Shown in pieces: positions 15,104-20,793 of a stretch of DNA of 20,793 nt. The position numbers were made by a program, and so were the translations under genes. The DNA is from Euglena gracilis (Eukaryota > Euglenozoa > Euglenophyceae > Euglenales > Euglenaceae). The stretch is from the NCBI GenBank assembly GCA_900893395.1, contig CAAHFI011606924.1, positions 1 to 20,793 of the forward strand, given 5' to 3'. The notes under the pieces are model-generated. The model was given only the letters and a program-made list of their open reading frames with translations, was not told the DNA's origin and made no database searches. Position 1 is the stretch's first letter; the number at the start of each line of letters is the position of its first letter.

Positions 15104-16795
15104 AGCAGCCCAAAATGCCTTATACTCCCATTTGCGGCCTTTTTTTTGCCGACCTGGGGTCCACCCCCCTTGTCCAATGAATACGCTTTCTGGTCGGAGA
15201 TGAACATGGTTGCTTCAGTGACCCCCACCCGTTTGGAGACATTGGTAAGAGAACATCAGTTTTTGTTGGACAAGGGGGAGGGACAGGTAGGGTTTAAAGG
15301 AGGAAAATAAATAGTTCCCAAAACAATAATCCCACATCTGCCTGTGGTTCAGCAACTGCGACAATTTGAAAAGCAAACACTTGTCAAATGCACGGCGCAC
15401 TTTCCCCCAAAACATCATTCCCTCCACAAGAATCCAACAAATGTGCCCACCCCCAACCTTTGCACAACACCGTGTGCTTCTTTTGCAAAGCTTCAGAAAG
15501 ACAGCACGAGGAGCGTTTTCCGGGTGCGAGAGGCATTTCGGAACTTTGCACAAGGAACACCGAAGGAACCTTCCCAAAGGTGTCCACCATCCTGTACGCA
15601 AAGACTCACGTTCAGTGGAAGGTTCTGCCAAGCCCAGGGGTGGAGGTAAGCAAGGTCCAGCCTTCCGGCCCTCCGCCCTCTGCCATTTGTCGCCATGGAC
15701 CCCCCCCCAAGTGCGCTGCGCCCCGCCACTCTGCTTCCCGACCATCGGTGCTCTCCCTCGGTTGCATGTCCAGCCTGCTCCCACCCCGTGGCCGCTGCTG
15801 TGTGTTCGGTGGCCCCACCCCCTGCTCTCGGCAACAAAATTGTGCGTGTCCGCATCAGGGGGTTCCTGAAGCCGGAGGGGACCCCACCCCCCGAGCGCGC
15901 CCCACCAGCCAGCACCTTTTCTCCAGCAAGCAATGTCCAGGGGCTGCGGATGGGGGTGAGTCTGGCCGCCTGCTGCCTGGACCCGACTGGAACCTTAGTT
16001 CATTTTTCTCGGCCCAAATTTGGAGGTTAATCCCCCAAAAGCATCAAAAGACACTGTTTTTCGGCCATCTTGTCCTTTTTTCCCCTTCAAAATCTGTCAT
16101 TGTAAAAAAAAAATTCTTTGGGTCCTACCTGGTTGCAGCGGACACCCGCGGGGGGGGGTAGACTGGACCCCCACCCGGGGGTCCTCTTCATTTCCAGTCG
16201 GCCAGAAGGGCCCCTGGTGGGTCCTCAAGTCATCCCCTGGCCTTGACGTCCGCTCCCGCATATGACCCACGGCCCCCTGTGCCCCATGTGAAGCCCGGCC
16301 GGGGATGGCCACACCCGTTTGGAGCCAGTGCTGGACGTTCTGATGTCAATGAGGCATTGGGGTGCTGTTTTGTTTGGGGGGGTTGCTTGCCGTCGTGTCA
16401 CTCTGGGATGGGGTCCTGGGTGCTGACCACGTGTCAGGTTTGGTTTCCCGGGAGGGGAGAGGTAAGGGTTTTCAGAACAGAATGGCACAACCGAGGTTGT
16501 TGGGGCAAGGGTCCAGCCGCCCACCCACCGCCCACCCCCTCCCCAGGGCCCGGGGTCGCCTTCTGAGTTAAAGAGAAGCCCGGTTAAGAGACAGATCAAT
16601 GGACAAGGCAGGAGAGAGGTCCCCGTGAGGACAAGTCAGTTAGTAGAGAGGGAGAGGACAGTTTCCCAGGAAGGACACTTTTGGGGGGGGGTATGCGAGT
16701 GTAGAGCGAAGACGGCCAAGAGGCCAACGTCTTGGCAGGACAGGAATTGGCCCGACCCTCCCGAAAAAAATGCGGGGAGCTTCAAATCTTTTTGA
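15104..16795 (+). CDS. Multi-exon host gene model, unknown product
   Basis: Exons: about 15142-15286 (NEYAFWSEMNMVASVTPTRL, EHQFLLDKGEGQ), 15353-15645 (QLRQFEKQTLVKCTAHFPPK), about 15661-15955 (GNKIVRVRIRGFLKPEG), 16198-16461 (SAPAYDPRPPVPHVKPGRGW) and 16547-16795 (SELKRSPVKRQINGQGRREV, ending NAGSFKSF and TGA). The last three join in phase 0 with canonical edges: GTGAGT at 15956 to TTTCCAG, and GTAAGG at 16462 to CCCCTCCCCAG. Intron 1 (66 nt, GTAGGG...TTCAG) is also phase 0. The exon 2 to 3 join would need a 15-nt intron (GTAAGC...TCCAG), so exon 3 may instead start translation at ATG 15695 (CGCCATGG context). The C terminus is basic and polar. A G9 run at 16683-16691 lies in the last exon. 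No domain is recognised. Confidence 0.45.
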
Positions 16796-16821
16796 AAAAA
16801 ACCCATGTGCCGCAAACCCCC

Positions 16822-17032
16822 TCCCAAATAGCACCCCCCCCCCCAAATAACACCCCTCCCTCCCAAATAGCACCCCCCCCCTCGTGGGCTGATTTCGAGC
16901 GCCCAAATAACACCCCCCTATTTTCCTTTGGCTTTACATGTAAAAATATCACCCCCCAATAACACCCCCCCCTGGGGCCCCAGTTCGGGTGCCCAAATAA
17001 CACCCCGGGTGTGTGTGTTATTTGGGGGGTTT
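16822..17032. repeat. CCCAAATARCACCCC interspersed array
   Basis: CCAAATAGCACC or CCAAATAACACC occurs near 16823, 16843, 16863, 16901 and 16993. A shortened AATAACACC lies near 16958 and an inverted GTTATTTGGGGGG near 17016. TTTACATG at both sides (about 16933 and 17030) adds dyad symmetry. On the minus strand it is G-run rich and could fold into G-quadruplexes. Confidence 0.65.
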
Positions 17033-17049
17033 ACATGAATTCTCAGCTT

Positions 17050-17475
17050 TTCTTTGCAAATATGGTTGTCATGGGGCATTTTCTTGCCCTTGCGCCATTT
17101 TGGGCGGATTGGGAAATTGGGGAAATGGTAGCCAGAGCATTGGGGGGGAGGCAGGCTTGGAAAGCAGCCCATTGCCTTACTGAAGGACGCGGGGTACGTG
17201 CTGGCACCTGGACTGGCCCCATGGCTGGATGGTGGCGAGCACTTTGCATGGGACAACTGTCTATGCCTGCCACCTTGACTTGTGGTACTTGTGTGCCATT
17301 TGTTTGCCCACCTTTTTCCGTATGGGGGGTCCTGGCCAGAGGTCCGGGTATGGGTTTTGGCGTGAAGCACCAAAAGGTTTTTTTTGGGGGGGAATGCTTT
17401 CAGATGGCCCGATTCTTTTGTCCCCCTGGGAGTCCCGCGCCGGGCTGGGTGGGGGGGAAGACTCACCCCCCCCCC
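17050..17475 (+). CDS. Broken or multi-exon coding-like region
   Basis: Three overlapping forward frames look protein-like in turn: MVVMGHFLALAPFWADWEIG up to about 17145; GKQPIALLKDAGYVLAPGLA and DGGEHFAWDN from about 17140 to 17260; then CHLDLWYLCAICLPTFFRMG to about 17475. The first change falls at a G7 run (17142-17148). GTACGT at about 17195 is a possible donor. The middle segment faintly recalls the G-Y-x-L-x-P stretch of Harbinger-type transposases, which I cannot confirm. It could be a decayed gene, several small exons, or homopolymer miscalls. Confidence 0.25.
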
Positions 17476-17541
17476 GGGGGTCTCGAAAAGGAGCTTGCTC
17501 CTAACAATGTTTTCTTACTATGTTTTCTTCATTTTTCCTTA

Positions 17542-17946
17542 CCCCCCCCCTATGTCCAACGACCCCCCTATGTCCAATGACCACCCCCCCCCGGTCAGAG
17601 GACACCTTTTCGGAGGTTTGACCAAATTTTTGGTCCCGGCGCGAAGCGCCGGACGAAAAAATTTTGCCCAAAACTTGGCCAAAAAGTTGGCCAAAATGCC
17701 ATTTTTGACACTTTTTGGACAAAAATTTGTCAAAATTGCCCAAAATTTTCGGCGCGAAGCGCCGGAAGGGAAAATTTGGGCATTTTTGGGTGGGTAGGGA
17801 CCCGGGTACCCACCAACTGTTTTTTGACCCCATGTCCAACGACCACCCCCCCCCCCCCCCGGTCAGAGGACACCTTTTTGGTCACTACCCTATGTCCAAC
17901 GACCCCCCCCCCCCGGTCAGAGGACAGAGGTTACCGGTCATTGGAC
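17542..17946. repeat. C-run hairpin family (GTCCAACGACC...GGTCAGAGGAC)
   Basis: Units at about 17554-17603, 17834-17871 and 17894-17925 have GTCCAAYGACC, a C run of 9 to 15, then GGTCAGAGGAC. An inverted arm GGTCATTGGACATAGG follows at 17936-17951. The tail GAGGACACCTTTTYGGAGG also occurs at about 8459-8476, after a degenerate GTCCACCAACC at 8419. Confidence 0.65.
17636..17765. repeat. Paired CGGCGC-GAA-GCGCCG hairpins
   Basis: CCGGCGCGAAGCGCCGG (17636-17652, 7-bp stem) and CGGCGCGAAGCGCCGG (17750-17765) flank AAAATTTTGCCC-type DNA that is itself partly self-complementary across the interval. Confidence 0.7.
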
Positions 17947-18169
17947 ATAGGGGGGGGCGGGGTAGTTAAGAAATACACGTTTCCTGGAGTGAAAAATCCA
18001 GACCGTTTTCAGGCATTCTGATCACAAATCTGTGAAGAAGCCAGTCTGAAAATTTTGTGTCATGCCGGGGTCGAAAAAATGTCTCCTTTAATTCCCTCTC
18101 TGATTCTCTCCGGGGGTCTGTATCCTGTCACTGTAAACTGCCTCTGCCTCTGTATTTGCAGACCTCGTA

Positions 18170-18270
18170 GGGACCAGTCTTTTCTACCTCTGAACTCACA
18201 GACTTGTCTGGTTGTCCATGAGGGTGGGGCAGGTCAGACTTCAAAGGGCCACAGAGCAGTCCCAGAGTAA
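18170..18270 (+). CDS. Weak candidate terminal exon
   Basis: After a pyrimidine-rich stretch ending TATTTGCAG the frame reads RRDQSFLPLNSQTCLVVHEG and ends at TAA near 18270. It is short and lacks other support. Confidence 0.18.
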
Positions 18271-18280
18271 TAGAAAATCT

Positions 18281-18412
18281 ATATATATATATAAGATTTA
18301 TTATTCTCTATTATATATATACATATACACACACATATATATGTTATATATATTAATATATACATATATATGTATGTGTATATATATGTATGTATATATA
18401 TAATATATATAC
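18281..18412. repeat. (TA)n microsatellite, palindromic
   Basis: About 130 bp of TATATA with interspersed CA/TG steps. It is largely self-complementary. Tyr/Ile-rich frames through it are artefacts. Confidence 0.85.
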
Positions 18413-18800
18413 AGGAACCTTGCCGCTTCTTCTTGCCGGGCTCCTGTGAGAAACTTGCCACACAACTCCATGCATGCCTGCGGCCGAATGCGACCTCTGA
18501 ATGCCAGCCACACTACGTGGGAAGGTCGTGAGGAACCCAGCGGTCCAGCCATCAACAACCTCGTACCGGTTGCCCCATTTGCAAGCAACGCTGTCCCCCA
18601 TTCTCATTCCCACCCTAAAACAACCCGCCTACACACCCCGTGGTGCCATAATATGTATGCCCCCCCCCCAGTGGCACAGCCCTTGTGCTACATTGCAACC
18701 CCCAATCCATCGTCCAAGCCCCTCAGTGACATACAGAGATTCCACTGCACTCCACCTCTCCACACATGCTTCGTGCAAATTGGTTCACGCCCCCCAAAGA
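18413..18800. other. Possible coding stretch, strand undecided
   Basis: A plus-strand frame (18446-18808, AINNLVPVAPFASNAVPHSH) and a minus-strand frame (about 18590-18413, PQACMELCGKFLTGARQEEA) are both open. Neither has clear edges, and a C10-AG stretch (18660-18670) interrupts. I cannot choose between them. Confidence 0.2.
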
Positions 18801-18809
18801 TTTGGTAGA

Positions 18810-19073
18810 TATTGGTTTGCTAAGTTCTTCTGCCATCATTTCTATGATTTCTGAACCTCCCAAAGCATTAAAAACCGAAAATAAACCAAAAGTATTTTTC
18901 CCATCTGCTTACTCCCCGGAAACTGTCCTCTAACCTCTGTGTTTGCTGGCTTGTTTGGGAAACTGTGACCTGCCTTTGTATCGTTCACCTCTCCTGACGA
19001 TTTTTTCTGGAAAAAAATCAAATTTCCTCATTGAAAATGGATTCTGTGAGGGTGGAAAATCGGGGACGCGTGT
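18810..19073. other. No gene seen
   Basis: Mixed AT-moderate DNA up to the foldback element; only short frames. Confidence 0.4.
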
Positions 19074-19076
19074 TTA

Positions 19077-19752
19077 CAGTAGGGTAACTAAAACAGTGGG
19101 ACACCTGAGAATTTTGTGGCCCATACCCAACCCCGGCTCCAAAGCCTCTGCCAGCCCATGGGATGTGGTGATGGTGTGTGCACACTGGCACGGCCCTGCC
19201 CCACGCAGCAGTGCCCCAGCCAGCTCTCTGCTGCAGCACAGTGTGCAAAGTTCAGGCAATCCCATGCGAGCAGGTAGGGTGGCATTGGACCCCAACTTTG
19301 AACAATACAAGTCAACACCCCCTGTCAACGTGGGCTGACGGGGCAATGGCCTCGACATGCCGACCAATCTGGGCAAAAAGAGGCCTAACATGGTAATTGC
19401 ATGCCGAGGCCATTGCCCCATCAGCCCACGTTGACAGGTTGACAGGGGTGTTGACTTGTATTGTTCAAGGTTGGGGTCCAATGCCACCCACTGCAGCGTG
19501 AGCCGCCTCGTCCCCTTGCCTGAGGCTGGGTTTTGCTTCGCGGTCCAAAAGGGGTCAGAAAACGGAAAAGACCGGCTCGCATGGGATTGGCCTGAATTTT
19601 GCACAGCGTGCTGCAGCAGAGCTGGCTGGGGCACTGCTGTGCCAGTGTGCACACACCATCACCACATCCCATGGGCTGGCAGAGGCTTTGGTGCTGGGGT
19701 TGGGTATGACCCACAAAATTCTCAGGTGTCCCACTGTTTAGCTCCCCTACTG
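19077..19752. mobile_element. 676-bp foldback (MITE-like) element, TTA flanks
   Basis: The left arm (19077-19360) and right arm (19399-19752) are reverse complements over almost their whole length, by eye about 90 percent identical outside gaps, around a loop of about 38 bp. Tips read CAGTAGGG and CCCTACTG, with TTA directly outside both (19074-19076, 19753-19755). A 3-bp TTA duplication is typical of PIF/Harbinger and Tourist-type MITEs, but the family is inferred from that alone. The right arm has about 77 bp not in the left, and the left has about 15 bp not in the right. Frames reading through the arms are palindrome artefacts. Confidence 0.8.
19491..19573 (-). repeat. Arm-specific extra segment of about 77 bp
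   Basis: Read on the minus strand, the extra segment starts near GGTCTTTTCCG and ends near CACGCTGCAG, so it has intron-like GT...AG edges. The left arm has only a few bases at the corresponding place, beside GAGCAGGTAGG. It could be an intron, an insertion in one arm, or a deletion from the other. Confidence 0.45.
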
Positions 19753-19930
19753 TTAGAACTCCGACCAAGTCACGTGTGTAAGAATCCAATTTGTGTCAGT
19801 GGGGAGAGGTCCAAACTTCTCTCTTGGCTCTGACCAGGACCCCTCCCCTGGGAAACTGTTTCCCCCCACTGTCCCTCTGCCCTCGCCGATCTGAGAGACG
19901 GTTTGTCATAGAATTCTTTCAGGGGATTAA

Positions 19931-20287
19931 GTTGCCTGCCCCCGGCGGCCATTCACCCCCGATTGTCCATGTGGCTTTGAGTGTTCCACGGTTGAATACC
20001 TGGGTTCCCCAACGCCCTTGTGCTGTGGGAACGGCGTTCCAGTCAAGTCTCTGCAGTGTGACAGACCTTCGTTCCTGCCCGTCGAGGTGCCAGTGCAAAC
20101 GGTGAGGTTGCCCTCCACCCTCATCTTCACTGGCTCACCAACCCATACTGCAATTAAGGGGAATGGTGCTGACACGGATGCGGGAGCAAACATGGGATCG
20201 TTCACGCTTGCAAAGTCAGCACACCAGTCATGGAATTTGGCATTTCTCTGTGTCAGTGATTTGGCGCATTTAAGACTAAGAAAGTAA
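19931..20287 (+). CDS. Cys-rich exon candidate; frame and strand uncertain
   Basis: One plus-strand frame is open from 19931 to TAA 20285-20287. It starts Cys-rich (DCPCGFECSTVEYLGSPTPL, CCGNGVPVKSLQCDRPSFLP) like a small secreted or extracellular module, then TLIFTGSPTHTAIKGNGADT. A GTGAGG donor at 20102 could end the Cys-rich part. A second plus-strand frame fits the acceptor TTCTTTCAG ending near 19922 (GIKLPAPGGHSPPIVHVAL). A minus-strand frame (19924-20290, KFHDWCADFASVNDPMFAPA) is just as open. No family is assigned. Confidence 0.3.
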   Translation, partial: VACPRRPFTPDCPCGFECSTVEYLGSPTPLCCGNGVPVKSLQCDRPSFLPVEVPVQTVRLPSTLIFTGSPTHTAIKGNGADTDAGANMGSFTLAKSAHQSWNLAFLCVSDLAHLRLRK

Positions 20288-20793
20288 GCATTTAAGTAAG
20301 AAAGTTCGCTTCGGGCACACCGTGAGCAGGGGAGGGGGAAACGTAAATATTTTTTTACGTTTTTTTTGCTTTTTGCTTTTTACAAAATTTGCATTTTTTG
20401 TATTTTTTTGTCCTGGTGATTTTTCAATATTTGTTGGAAAATTTTGGACAATGAAAAAATATCTGTTTGCCCTGGATTTTTCTCAGACCTAAAAATTCTG
20501 TCTTTTTTTGTCAATTTTGCATTTTTTTGTCAAAAAATTGCACGAAGTGCGCCTGCATTTTTTTTTTTGCGTTTCCTTGTGTCGCATTTTTCGAGAACCC
20601 ATGTTGCGTTCCTCCCTCCCTGTGCTTCGAGTTCTGTGAGCTCGGTCAAATTTTATGGCATCCAGTTGGAGGGGGCCCTCATCTGCCAACCGTTCAGACT
20701 ATTTCTCGAAGCCCCTGACTGCCTCTCCGTTTGCCCCTGTTCTGCCTTCCCCCTCGAACATCGGTGCTCAGCTTCTGGTTGTATGTCCGCCCC
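20288..20793. other. No gene seen; T-rich end of window
   Basis: T-run-rich DNA with TTTTTGC and TTTTTTGTC words to about 20575, then mixed DNA to the edge. Nothing is supportable as a gene. Confidence 0.4.

Larger units (their letters stand above)
643..18669. repeat. Scattered C/G homopolymer tracts
   Basis: Runs of 9 to 15 C or G occur at 643 (G9), 1085, 1108, 1332 (G12), 1399, 1586, 2089 (C12), 6440, 6743 (G10), 7314, 7907 (C15), 8401, 10103 (C14), 10453 (G9), 11660 (C13), 16150 (G9), 16683 (G9), 16834, 17466, 17542, 17584, 17846 (C15), 17903 (C12) and 18660. Several interrupt otherwise open frames, and three are followed directly by AG. Confidence 0.85.

Noticed and set aside
17040-17270. 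Firm call of a Harbinger transposase
   Set aside because: Only a short G-Y-x-L-x-P-like stretch is visible; no catalytic acidic triad or helix-turn-helix could be placed.
18279-18461. Tyr/Ile-rich frames
   Set aside because: They are the TA microsatellite.
19074-19652. 192-codon minus-strand frame through the foldback element
   Set aside because: It reads both arms of one palindrome in turn; openness follows from the repeated sequence, not from selection.
1-20793. CRISPR array, bacterial operon, rRNA or dinoflagellate spliced-leader sequence
   Set aside because: No regularly spaced identical repeats, no Shine-Dalgarno-linked gene strings, no rRNA-like blocks and no spliced-leader match were found by eye on either strand.

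Overview
This window looks like nuclear DNA of a eukaryote, probably a protist or alga. No protein family is recognised with confidence, no rRNA or tRNA was found, and there are no bacterial-style operons. Candidate exons are short, with GT...AG edges and phase-compatible joins. Between them lie simple repeats, hairpins, diverged dispersed repeats and about 25 runs of 9 to 15 C or G. All gene calls are provisional: this GC-balanced DNA leaves several frames open, often on both strands, so a protein-like translation is weak evidence alone.

Layout. 1-6217: scattered plus-strand exon candidates, a 171-bp in-frame duplication near 1613-1830, and a diverged repeat unit (2720-4060) whose first copy is split by a 660-bp insertion flanked by 14-bp direct repeats. 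A (YGTGC)n array precedes a candidate terminal exon ending at 6217. 6218-8570: a minus-strand ORF, two plus-strand exon models, and copy A of a dispersed repeat. 8570-12240: mostly repeat-derived, with two dispersed families, GC hairpins, a TGCA-dense island and a weak reverse-transcriptase-like fossil.

12244-14821 is the clearest unusual object: a 2578-bp DNA-transposon-like element. It has 23-bp terminal inverted repeats (22 of 23 identical) and a 5-bp ACAAT direct repeat outside each end. Eleven perfect GCGG-N4-CCGC palindromes sit in two clusters, one near each end. A phase-consistent two-exon gene model with a coiled-coil-like segment lies inside. 15104-16795 is the best host gene model: up to five plus-strand exons, the last three joined by canonical introns in phase 0. 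16800-18020 holds a CCCAAATAACACC array, broken open frames and a hairpin family built around C runs. 19077-19752 is a second transposon-like object, a long imperfect palindrome flanked by TTA. The window ends with an exon candidate around 19931-20287 and T-rich DNA.

The genes cannot be placed in a pathway. The DNA-level structures (inverted repeats, target duplications, palindrome clusters, repeat copies) are seen directly and are much firmer than the coding calls.
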